Under the pieces are notes generated by a model that was given only the letters and a program-made list of their open reading frames with translations, searched no databases and was not told the DNA's origin. A stretch of 20,236 nucleotides of DNA from positions 1-20,236 of the forward strand of contig JBIQJZ010000045.1 of assembly GCA_044507115.1 (NCBI GenBank). Reading direction: 5' to 3'. Position numbers and translations under genes: made by a program. This DNA is from Chryseosolibacter sp044507115 (lineage in GTDB: Bacteria > Bacteroidota > Bacteroidia > Cytophagales > Cyclobacteriaceae). Of the stretch, positions 1-6,014 are shown in pieces. Every line of letters starts with the position of its first letter. Position 1 is the stretch's first letter.

Positions 1-1
1 A

Positions 2-1786
2 GCACAGGCGGAGCGGTTTACGCGCAAGAAGCACGATCCTGGCTTCCCTTCCAATGCGGTGAAATTCTGCCTTGACTATTGCGGCACGACGATCGATAAA
101 CTCGATGCGATCGCTTTCTATGACAAGCCCCTGCTCAAGTTCGAACGACTATTGGAGACATACTATGCCTTCGCTCCTAAGGGGGTCTCGTCGTTTATTA
201 CCGCGATTCCGGTATGGCTTCGGGAGAAGATGTTTCTCAAACGTTTGATCCTCGAGGAGCTGTCAAAGGTTGGCACGTATGACAAGAAGAAACTGAAGCT
301 GCTGTTCCCTGAACACCACCTTTCGCACGCCGCGAGCGCGTATTACTCCTCACCGTTTGAGGACTCCGCGATCATGACGATTGATGGTGTGGGTGAATGG
401 GCAACGGCATCGATCTGCCATGGAACCGGTAAAAATATCAAGATACTCAAGGAACTGAAGTTCCCGCATTCACTCGGACTGCTGTATTCTGCGTTCACGT
501 ATTTCCTCGGATTCAAAGTAAACTCAGGCGAATACAAACTGATGGGACTCGCACCCTATGGCGTGCCGGGAAGCGAGCAAGTAAATCAGTACATCAAGAT
601 CATAAAAGAGAAGCTTGTCTCGCTGAAGGATGATGGGTCCATATGGCTCAACCAGGAATACTTCAACTACGCGACAGGACTCAAGATGGTGCGCGAAGAC
701 AAATGGGAGGAGCTCTTTGGATTCAAAACCCGGAAGCCTGAGGACGAATTGGAAGCGCATCACTGCAACCTGGGTCTTGCCATTCAACACGTTACTGAAG
801 AGGCGGTGATCCTCATGGCGAAGGAAGCCAAGCAACTGACCGGATCAAAGCATCTGTGCCTCGCCGGTGGTGTCGCGTTGAATTGTGTTGCAAATGGTAA
901 GCTGCTGAACACCGGTGTCTTTGAAGACGTCTTTATTCAGCCAGCCGCGGGTGATGCCGGTGGCGCGCTGGGTGCTGCTCAGGCTGCCTACCACATCTAT
1001 TTCGGGAAGGAACGCATTGCGCCGAAAGCAATGGATGCAATGAAGGGGTCCTACCTGGGCCCTGAGTTCTCAGACCTCGATGTCGAGAACGTTATTCGCA
1101 AGTATGACGCATCAGCACGGCACTTCGAAAATTATTCTGAGTTATGTGAATATGTCGCGCAGCAGATCGCCGGTGACAATGTGGTTGGATGGATGCAGGG
1201 TCGTATGGAATTTGGTCCGCGCGCACTGGGTGGTCGCAGTATTCTCGGGGACCCGCGAAGTGCTGAGATGCAGCGCAAGCTCAATGTGAAGATCAAGTAC
1301 CGGGAATCTTTCCGTCCATTTGCACCGTCGGTCTTGGCGGAAGACTGCAACCAGTACTTTGATCACAAAACGATTTCTCCGTACATGCTGTTGGTTCAGC
1401 CGGTTCAGGAGTCCAGACGCAATCCGCTTCCGGAGGGATATAATTCATTCTCCCTGAAAGATAAACTGTACCACCTCCGATCTGACATGCCCGCTATCAC
1501 GCACATCGATTTTTCTGCGAGGATTCAAACGGTGCACAAAGAGACGAACCCCAGGTACTATCAACTGATCGACACATTTAAGAAACTCACAGGTTACGGT
1601 GTGGTTGTGAACACAAGTTTTAATGTTCGCGGTGAACCGATCATCTGTACACCTGAGGATGCATACCGATGCTTCATGCGTACTGAGATGGATTATCTCG
1701 TCGTAGGAAACTACGTGTTCGAGAAGAAGGCGCAGCCGGAGTGGCAAGAAAAAGATAATTGGAAGGAAGAGTTTACCCTTGATTAA
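2..1786 (+). CDS. Carbamoyltransferase, NodU/TobZ type (5' end cut by window)
   Basis: This enzyme transfers a carbamoyl group from carbamoyl phosphate to a hydroxyl on a sugar or small molecule, through an adenylate intermediate. The reading frame is already open at base 2 and encodes AQAERFTRKKHD, the conserved segment near the family's N-terminus. The GTG at 59 is therefore an internal codon, not the start, and I estimate that about 30 residues lie outside the window. Visible motifs are the metal-binding stretch EHHLSHAASA (around 318-345), IDGVGEW (around 382-400), AGDAGGALGAA (around 949-981), and the carbamoyltransferase signature QGRMEFGPRALGGRSILGDP (around 1198-1257). NTSFNVRGEP near the C-terminus is also typical. 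The small membrane genes behind it support a role in decorating an exported glycan or metabolite. The acceptor cannot be told from sequence. The family call is near certain. Confidence 0.93.
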   Translation, partial: AQAERFTRKKHDPGFPSNAVKFCLDYCGTTIDKLDAIAFYDKPLLKFERLLETYYAFAPKGVSSFITAIPVWLREKMFLKRLILEELSKVGTYDKKKLKLLFPEHHLSHAASAYYSSPFEDSAIMTIDGVGEWATASICHGTGKNIKILKELKFPHSLGLLYSAFTYFLGFKVNSGEYKLMGLAPYGVPGSEQVNQYIKIIKEKLVSLKDDGSIWLNQEYFNYATGLKMVREDKWEELFGFKTRKPEDELEAHHCNLGLAIQHVTEEAVILMAKEAKQLTGSKHLCLAGGVALNCVANGKLLNTGVFEDVFIQPAAGDAGGALGAAQAAYHIYFGKERIAPKAMDAMKGSYLGPEFSDLDVENVIRKYDASARHFENYSELCEYVAQQIAGDNVVGWMQGRMEFGPRALGGRSILGDPRSAEMQRKLNVKIKYRESFRPFAPSVLAEDCNQYFDHKTISPYMLLVQPVQESRRNPLPEGYNSFSLKDKLYHLRSDMPAITHIDFSARIQTVHKETNPRYYQLIDTFKKLTGYGVVVNTSFNVRGEPIICTPEDAYRCFMRTEMDYLVVGNYVFEKKAQPEWQEKDNWKEEFTLD

Positions 1787-1788
1787 AG

Positions 1789-1796
1789 TATATTTG
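1789..1796 (+). promoter_or_regulatory. Candidate Bacteroidota -7 box (TATATTTG)
   Basis: The octamer fits the Bacteroidota -7 consensus TAnnTTTG exactly and lies 22 nt before the ATG of the DUF5989 gene, in the only gap between it and the carbamoyltransferase. No clear TTTG-type -33 box sits at the usual distance. It could be an internal operon promoter or a chance match. Confidence 0.35.
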
Positions 1797-1818
1797 ACCG
1801 TCTAAATAAGTTAGCTTT

Positions 1819-1971
1819 ATGGAANNNNNNNNNNGAGACGTCTTTAAGTTTATGGCGGCCCGCAAAAAATGGTGGTTGACTCCCATCATTCTTCTCCTGG
1901 TTCTCATTGGAGTGTTGCTGGTAATCGGAGGTGGCTCCGCAGTGGCGCCTTTTATCTATACACTTTTCTAA
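1819..1971 (+). CDS. DUF5989 small membrane protein (contains 10-N gap)
   Basis: The ORF has 50 codons. The ATG at 1819 and the body after the N run are in the same frame if the gap really is 10 nt. It reads M-E, three unknown codons, an R or G codon, then DVFKFMAARKKWWLTP, one hydrophobic helix (around residues 23-40), and ends GGGSAVAPFIYTLF. The KK-WWL-P start of the helix and the SAVAPFIYTLF tail are hallmarks of DUF5989, tiny single-pass membrane proteins found next to carbamoyltransferases. Function is unknown. It lies 32 nt after the carbamoyltransferase stop and 12 nt before the SxtJ-like gene, so it probably acts with them at the inner membrane. I recall the saxitoxin cluster's SxtK as a protein of similar size in the same context. 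Gene callers may miss it because of its size and the gap. Confidence 0.8.
   Translation: MEXXXXDVFKFMAARKKWWLTPIILLLVLIGVLLVIGGGSAVAPFIYTLF
1825..1834. other. Assembly gap (10 Ns)
   Basis: Ten unresolved bases lie in codons 3-6 of the DUF5989 gene. The downstream frame agrees with the upstream ATG at this length, but fixed-length N runs are often placeholders, so the true distance may differ. Confidence 0.98.
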
Positions 1972-1983
1972 GCGCCTTCTATC

Positions 1984-2346
1984 GTGCAAAATCAAGACAG
2001 ATACAAGACGATTCTGGTGATCGTGACCGGCTTGCTGGTCATTGCCTGGATTTTCAAGCTCGAACTTCTGACGAAGATCGCTATTCTCATCGGGCTGGTG
2101 TCGGTGTTTATTCCGATCGCCGCGAGGGGTATCGAGTGGATGTGGCTTAAGCTGGCACACGTACTTGGCTGGATCAACTCCAAGATACTGCTGAGCCTGA
2201 TTTTCTTCATATTCCTTCTTCCGATAGCGTGGATCTCGCGGTTGTTTACAAAGGATCCACTGAAGCTTAACGGAAGGCAGTTAAAAACGCTATACGCAGA
2301 ACGCAATCATTTATACAAGAAGGAGGACCTTGAAAACATCTGGTAA
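1984..2346 (+). CDS. SxtJ-family membrane protein
   Basis: This is a 120-residue protein from a GTG start. An in-frame stop (the DUF5989 TAA) lies just upstream and no ATG is available at the N-terminus. It has three likely transmembrane helices (about residues 9-24, 28-47 and 67-87) and a charged C-terminal tail (LNGRQLKTLYAERNHLYKKEDLENIW region). Size, topology and position between DUF5989 and a downstream polysaccharide-type gene fit the SxtJ family, named after the protein beside the SxtI carbamoyltransferase in the saxitoxin cluster. No biochemical role is established to my knowledge. A membrane scaffold or transport partner for the carbamoyltransferase is an inference. It starts 12 nt after DUF5989 and ends 3 nt before the UbiA-family gene, so the genes are almost certainly cotranscribed. 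Confidence 0.75.
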   Translation: MQNQDRYKTILVIVTGLLVIAWIFKLELLTKIAILIGLVSVFIPIAARGIEWMWLKLAHVLGWINSKILLSLIFFIFLLPIAWISRLFTKDPLKLNGRQLKTLYAERNHLYKKEDLENIW

Positions 2347-2349
2347 TTC

Positions 2350-3216
2350 ATGCGGCCAGTTCTTCAACTCATCCGGCCAACTCATTGGATAAAGAATCTT
2401 TTTCTTCTTGTTCCGGTGTTCTTTGCCGGCAGGCTTTTTCAGATCGAGCGGCTTGGTGTCGTCGTCGCAGGCATACTTGCATTTAGCCTCGTTGCATCTG
2501 CTGTATATATCATCAATGATCTGAAAGACCTTGAAGTTGACAAGCTTCATCCGCTTAAGAGGAATCGCCCGTTAGCATCCGGTGCAGTCAGCAAGCCTAC
2601 CGCAGGCGTACTTCTAAGTATTTTTCTTATCGGAGGATTCGCACTGGCGATCTCACTGAACACCGCCTTCGCTATCCTGCTGGGGTCGTATCTGGTATTG
2701 AACGTCGGATATTCGTTTGGACTCAAGAACATTCCGATCGTGGACTTATTTATTGTTTCCCTCGGGTTCCTGATACGGATTCACGCCGGCGGATTATTGT
2801 CGGCCGTGGAAGTATCGCATTGGCTATCGATCATGATCATGCTTCTGGCGTTGTTTCTCGTGTTAGCAAAGCGACGCGATGATTTGGTGCTCCAATCATC
2901 CACCAATTCAATTATCCGAAAGACGTCGTCGAGTTATAACCTTGAATTTATCAACGCTTGTCTGACGATTTTTGCGGCCGTGATCGTGGTAGCATATATC
3001 ATGTACACGGTTTCCGCGGAGGTTATTGAGCACTTTGACAGCACCTACCTTTTCATCACGACACTGTTCGTCATTGCAGGGATCATGCGCTATCTTCAGA
3101 TCACGCTTGTTGAACAGAATAGCGGATCACCAACGAGTATTCTGGTTAAAGACAAGTTCATATTGGTGACAATCGCGCTGTGGGTGATATCTTTTTATAT
3201 TATCATTTACATCTGA
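2350..3216 (+). CDS. UbiA-family prenyltransferase, decaprenyl-phosphate phosphoribosyltransferase type
   Basis: This is a 288-residue polytopic membrane protein. The first Asp-rich UbiA motif is NDLKDLEVD (residues 56-64), followed by HPLKRNRPLASG (67-78), which binds the phosphate of the substrate. The second region, YSFGLKNIPIVDLF (121-134), carries the Tyr/Lys/Asp pattern I associate with the decaprenyl-phosphate 5-phosphoribosyltransferase branch (Rv3806c-like) rather than with ubiquinone or heme biosynthesis. In that branch the enzyme joins phosphoribose to a polyprenyl phosphate, the first step to a lipid-linked pentofuranose donor. Such genes are often found in polysaccharide loci. 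The epimerase/reductase and phosphatase partners of the actinobacterial pathway are not in this window. The ATG sits 3 nt after the SxtJ stop, which suggests translational coupling. The family is secure; the exact substrate is inferred. Confidence 0.85.
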   Translation: MRPVLQLIRPTHWIKNLFLLVPVFFAGRLFQIERLGVVVAGILAFSLVASAVYIINDLKDLEVDKLHPLKRNRPLASGAVSKPTAGVLLSIFLIGGFALAISLNTAFAILLGSYLVLNVGYSFGLKNIPIVDLFIVSLGFLIRIHAGGLLSAVEVSHWLSIMIMLLALFLVLAKRRDDLVLQSSTNSIIRKTSSSYNLEFINACLTIFAAVIVVAYIMYTVSAEVIEHFDSTYLFITTLFVIAGIMRYLQITLVEQNSGSPTSILVKDKFILVTIALWVISFYIIIYI

Positions 3217-3275
3217 CGTTTTTTAGACATTCAACCATTGCGAAATTGCTACTATCTTCTATGAGAATTGGCTCA

Positions 3276-3407
3276 GTTTCATGTTCAACCCCTTCAGGGT
3301 TGGGGGAGATTCTACGTTCTTTACCACGGGCTGCGCCTGCCTACCGCAGGCGGGCCCGTGGCTATTCATATTAGACGCCTCCAGCGTCTTTGTAAACTGG
3401 TGCTATT
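3276..3407 (+). repeat. Left arm of large inverted repeat (REP-like composite)
   Basis: The arm is made of palindrome a (CAACCC-CTTCA-GGGTTG, 3286-3302), palindrome b (CCACGGG ... CCCGTGG, 3324-3361) and palindrome c (GACGC-CTCCA-GCGTC, 3374-3388). It aligns along its whole length with the reverse complement of 3550-3663, including the outer GTTTCAT and the linkers GGGAGATT-like and GGCTA-TCAT. It is longer than the right arm by about 19 nt, all of it in the loop of palindrome b. Similar short palindromes with CCTGAAGGGG-type loops are, in my experience, scattered between genes in Bacteroidota and resemble REP elements mobilised by RAYT enzymes. That link is an inference. Confidence 0.8.
3333..3352. 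repeat. Palindrome nested in a hairpin loop (GCCTGC-CTACC-GCAGGC)
   Basis: A perfect 6-bp stem (3335-3340 with 3346-3351) sits inside the loop of the CCACGGG/CCCGTGG hairpin. The equivalent hairpin in the right arm has only the 5-nt loop TACAA (3603-3607). The 14-mer GCCTACCGCAGGCG (3339-3352) also occurs exactly inside the UbiA-family gene at 2595-2608. Confidence 0.75.
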
Positions 3408-3549
3408 CACAATCAATTCAGACAACTCAAGGAAGACCGGTGAATGAATGCATCTGTCAAATCTTGCATCCCAATTTCAATTTCCCGAGGCTCGACATCC
3501 ATCGGCGAGGCAGGTACTAATTCACGGGGTTAATCATCGAATGCTTTTC

Positions 3550-3663
3550 ATTCAGTACCCGTTCACAAGACCCTGAAAGGGTCTAACATGATTAGCCACG
3601 GGTACAACCCGTGGTTTTCGAACGAAAATCTCTCCCAACCCTGAAGGGGTTGAATATGAAAAC
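3550..3663 (-). repeat. Right arm of large inverted repeat (REP-like composite)
   Basis: Read on the plus strand, the order is reversed relative to the left arm: c' (GACCC-TGAAA-GGGTC, 3569-3583), b' (CCACGGG-TACAA-CCCGTGG, 3596-3614), a' (CAACCC-TGAAG-GGGTTG, 3636-3652). Together with 3276-3407 it could fold into one long stem around a central 142-nt segment. No transposase or coding sequence lies between the arms. Confidence 0.8.
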
Positions 3664-3683
3664 AACTCCCGTTTTAATTCTCG

Positions 3684-3702
3684 CCCCGTTTCAAGAAAGG
3701 GG
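3684..3702. repeat. Stem-loop downstream of the minus-strand operon
   Basis: CCCC, one bulged G, TTTC, AA loop, GAAA, GGGG: eight pairs with one bulge. It lies 75 nt past the PD40 gene stop. There is no strong T tract on the minus strand, so terminator function is uncertain. Confidence 0.45.
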
Positions 3703-3776
3703 TGGATCCGTTGATTAATTAGTTTGTCCGTCCCACGGGTGTGAGTGACGGTGAGCTATGAAAAGACATCGTAACC

Positions 3777-5015
3777 TTAATGAAACAACAAAATCTCAAT
3801 CACCCCGCCTCCAGTCTTACTTTGCTCGGGTTTGACGCGTTGTGTCGAGATGAAGATACGGTCGTCGGAGAGACCTGCCAGCTTGAGGGCGCGTGTGATT
3901 TCAGTCGTTCGTTCGAGCGTCGTTTTGCTGTCTTCCTCTTCCCGTACCCAAATAAGCAATTGAACTCCGGGATGCTCGGCGATTCGGTTGGCTACAAACC
4001 ACAGGATTTCGTTCTGGTCTGCTGAGAGAGTGGTGACGCCGTTATTGTAGTCCATGCGCGTGGATATACGCTCGGGATAGATTGAATTCAGTTCTTCATC
4101 TGTGAGGAACGTTGAGCCTATCGGCAGCACGTTGCTAACGTAGGAGACGCGGACGGAATGGATTGCTGATGGTTGATTTGCGGCGCTCCTTGAAAAGTAC
4201 GCGACGGTGTCGGCGTAGATAGAGAAGTAAGCATCGAATCCTTCGGTGTTCACGACGTTGCCGAGGTTTTTCGGGACAGACCAGATATCCCACGTCCCGT
4301 ACTGGCGCTCACTGACGAAAATATCAGCACCTCCGTGACCTCCGTGACCGTTGCTGGTGAAGTAGAGTTTAGACTTGTCTGAGCTCAGGAATGGAGCGAT
4401 CTCATAGCCAGGAGTGTTGACAGAAGGCCCAAGGTTCTTTGGCATCGACCACGTGCCATCATCACCTTTGGTCGTCACGTATAGATCCTCTTCACCACGC
4501 GTATCCCTTGCGCTCATCGACAAGACGATTACGTCAAAGTCGGGTGACACATAGGCGCCGAGAAAGCCTTCACTCTCCAGACCGGGAATTGGTATCAATT
4601 CTGGTTTTGTCCACTGACTTCCGTTCTTCTTCGAGAAGTAAATGCCCTTCGCCTGTTTCCCCGCACGAGTGTTGAGCATATAGATTACATCCCCCTTCCC
4701 GCTAATTCCAACGACGGCGTTGTTTCCCTTGTCATTGAACACATCCCGGACGTTAGTAGGTTTCCCCCAGTCCATGATGGTAACGTCCCAGTCGCTCTTC
4801 CACGCATCTGCACCGGCATAGCGACCGCCAGTGTTTTCGACGGAGCCCGCGCGAACGAAGTACATCGTCTTGCCGTCCGGAGAAAGTATCGGCATCAGCT
4901 CCTCTGCCTCTGAGTTGATGCGACTGGACAGTCGGGCGACGTCGCTAAAACTCAGCTCCTGTCCAAACAACAGAACGGGAAAAATTATGAAGCTGCAAAG
5001 AAGACACCTCACCAT
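3777..5015 (-). CDS. PD40-repeat periplasmic protein with degenerate OmpA-like C-terminus
   Basis: The protein has 412 residues and a signal peptide (hydrophobic 4-17, likely cut after LLFG, residue 18). PD40/beta-propeller blades are visible as LSPDGKTMYFVR (44-55), VSPDFDVIVLSM (156-167) and LSSDKSKLYFTSNGHGGHGG (210-229, ending at ADIF). The last 80 residues (about 330-412) have the alpha/beta layout of an OmpA-like peptidoglycan-binding domain. The usual GHTD and NxxLSxxRA residues are replaced (LLIWVREEEDS, LERTTEITRAL), so peptidoglycan binding may be lost. The ATG overlaps the upstream porP/sprF-type gene by 7 nt (ATGGTGA), which implies translational coupling. PD40-OmpA proteins accompany PorP/SprF in many Bacteroidota and resemble part of PorE-type anchors, so a periplasmic partner of the adhesin secretion unit is likely. 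Confidence 0.75.
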   Translation of the reverse strand: MVRCLLCSFIIFPVLLFGQELSFSDVARLSSRINSEAEELMPILSPDGKTMYFVRAGSVENTGGRYAGADAWKSDWDVTIMDWGKPTNVRDVFNDKGNNAVVGISGKGDVIYMLNTRAGKQAKGIYFSKKNGSQWTKPELIPIPGLESEGFLGAYVSPDFDVIVLSMSARDTRGEEDLYVTTKGDDGTWSMPKNLGPSVNTPGYEIAPFLSSDKSKLYFTSNGHGGHGGADIFVSERQYGTWDIWSVPKNLGNVVNTEGFDAYFSIYADTVAYFSRSAANQPSAIHSVRVSYVSNVLPIGSTFLTDEELNSIYPERISTRMDYNNGVTTLSADQNEILWFVANRIAEHPGVQLLIWVREEEDSKTTLERTTEITRALKLAGLSDDRIFISTQRVKPEQSKTGGGVIEILLFH

Positions 5016-6013
5016 ATGTTCGATTGTAAGCGTTTGAGATTGTTCAACCGCAATAAGAGTATCATTTCGTGACTTCCATCGCTGAACTGTTTCATTGCGC
5101 CTGTGGATTGCTCGTAAGAGTATGCAACGCTGAAAACGTGATTAAAGTTGAAGCCGCCGATCGCGACGAGACTCTCGGTCCCGCGATAGGTCAGACCGAA
5201 CCACATTCTGTGATCGATGTACATCTTGAGATTGTAGTCGAGTGTAAAGGAATCATCGGTCTGCCAAAGGGCGAATGCGCTCGGTTTAAGGACAAGGGAA
5301 GAACTTAGCGGCAACGAGAACCCGATCTGCCCCGAACCACGGTAGTGGGGGTTGTTGTAATTGCTCTCGGAAGCGCTGAGCTGCGAATGCAGCAGGTCGT
5401 AGTAAGAAAATCCTACGTAGAAATTTTGCGTGTACAGCAGGAGGCCGGCGCGCACATTCAGGTCCGTCTGACTGACGCCATTGGAGATCAGGTCGTTGTA
5501 GTATGTGTCGGGGTCCGGGCTTACTCCGAGATACAGCTTTTCCGTCCGGAGATTCATGTTGTCAACTGCTGCAGATAGGCCCGTTGCCAAATGCACACGG
5601 CTGGAAAGAGGGTAATGCAGCGCGTAATTGACGACCCCACCAGTGCGATGAACGACGGATACCTGCTCTTTAAAAACATTGAAGCCCAGCCCGTGAAAAA
5701 TTCGTTTTCCTCTCGGCAGGTTTGCTGGTTTTAGCGCGTCAACGTCACTTGTCCGAAGGGCGTTGTGTCGAAGATCAAGCGGTTGTTTAAGTCGCGTATT
5801 GAGAACGATGTTGGCAAACTTCGGACCATCGGCCCCAAACCCCGTCCATTGCGAGCGATATCCCAACTTGATTTCGGTGAACGGATCAACGCCAGTAAAC
5901 GCGGGGTTGTACGATGCCGCGTACTGAAACATCTGGTTGGAGTACGGAACGTACTGCCCATTCGCGCTTAGCGCAAGATGCATTAATCCGAAATAGATAA
6001 GCAGCCTTCTCAT
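5009..6013 (-). CDS. PorP/SprF-family type IX secretion outer-membrane protein
   Basis: The protein has 334 residues with a signal peptide (MRRLLIYFGLMHLALSANG, then Q). It carries the family hallmark YNPAFTG at residues 35-41 in the mature N-terminal part. The rest is alternating short amphipathic beta strands of an outer-membrane barrel, with family-typical stretches GLGFNVFKEQ, LRAGLLLY-like VRAGLLLYTQNFYVGFSYYDL and GLTYRG, and it ends in a strand (MILLLRLNNL). In Flavobacterium johnsoniae, SprF is needed for surface exposure of the adhesin SprB, and PorP/SprF proteins pair with substrates carrying type B sorting domains. This gene starts 1 nt after the stop of such a substrate, which strongly supports the same pairing here. 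I leave out a gene symbol because the family has many paralogues per genome. Confidence 0.9.
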   Translation of the reverse strand: MRRLLIYFGLMHLALSANGQYVPYSNQMFQYAASYNPAFTGVDPFTEIKLGYRSQWTGFGADGPKFANIVLNTRLKQPLDLRHNALRTSDVDALKPANLPRGKRIFHGLGFNVFKEQVSVVHRTGGVVNYALHYPLSSRVHLATGLSAAVDNMNLRTEKLYLGVSPDPDTYYNDLISNGVSQTDLNVRAGLLLYTQNFYVGFSYYDLLHSQLSASESNYNNPHYRGSGQIGFSLPLSSSLVLKPSAFALWQTDDSFTLDYNLKMYIDHRMWFGLTYRGTESLVAIGGFNFNHVFSVAYSYEQSTGAMKQFSDGSHEMILLLRLNNLKRLQSNIW

Positions 6014-6014
6014 G

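Larger units (their letters stand above)
3217..3776. other. 560-bp intergenic region rich in palindromes, no gene seen
   Basis: The region lies between two convergent operons: UbiA ends at 3216 (+) and the PD40 gene ends at 3777 (-). Short ORFs here (such as 3281-3520) have no recognisable content and run straight through the palindromes, so I do not call them. It holds at least seven stem-loops: 3286-3302, 3324-3361, 3374-3388, 3569-3583, 3596-3614, 3636-3652 and 3684-3702. Another weak hairpin lies at 3539-3553. Most belong to the inverted-repeat pair listed separately. Some of them may also terminate transcription from both sides. Confidence 0.8.

Noticed and set aside
59..61. GTG as the start of the carbamoyltransferase
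   Set aside because: The frame is open upstream to the window edge and encodes conserved family residues, so the gene is truncated rather than starting here.
2320..2327. AAGGAGGA before the UbiA gene
   Set aside because: It is more than 20 nt from the ATG and inside the SxtJ coding sequence, too far for a ribosome-binding site.
3281..3520. 79-aa ORF in the intergenic region
   Set aside because: It runs through the palindromic repeats and has no recognisable protein features.
3276..3663. An insertion sequence with terminal inverted repeats
   Set aside because: There is no transposase between the arms and the core is only about 142 nt. At most it is a non-autonomous element.
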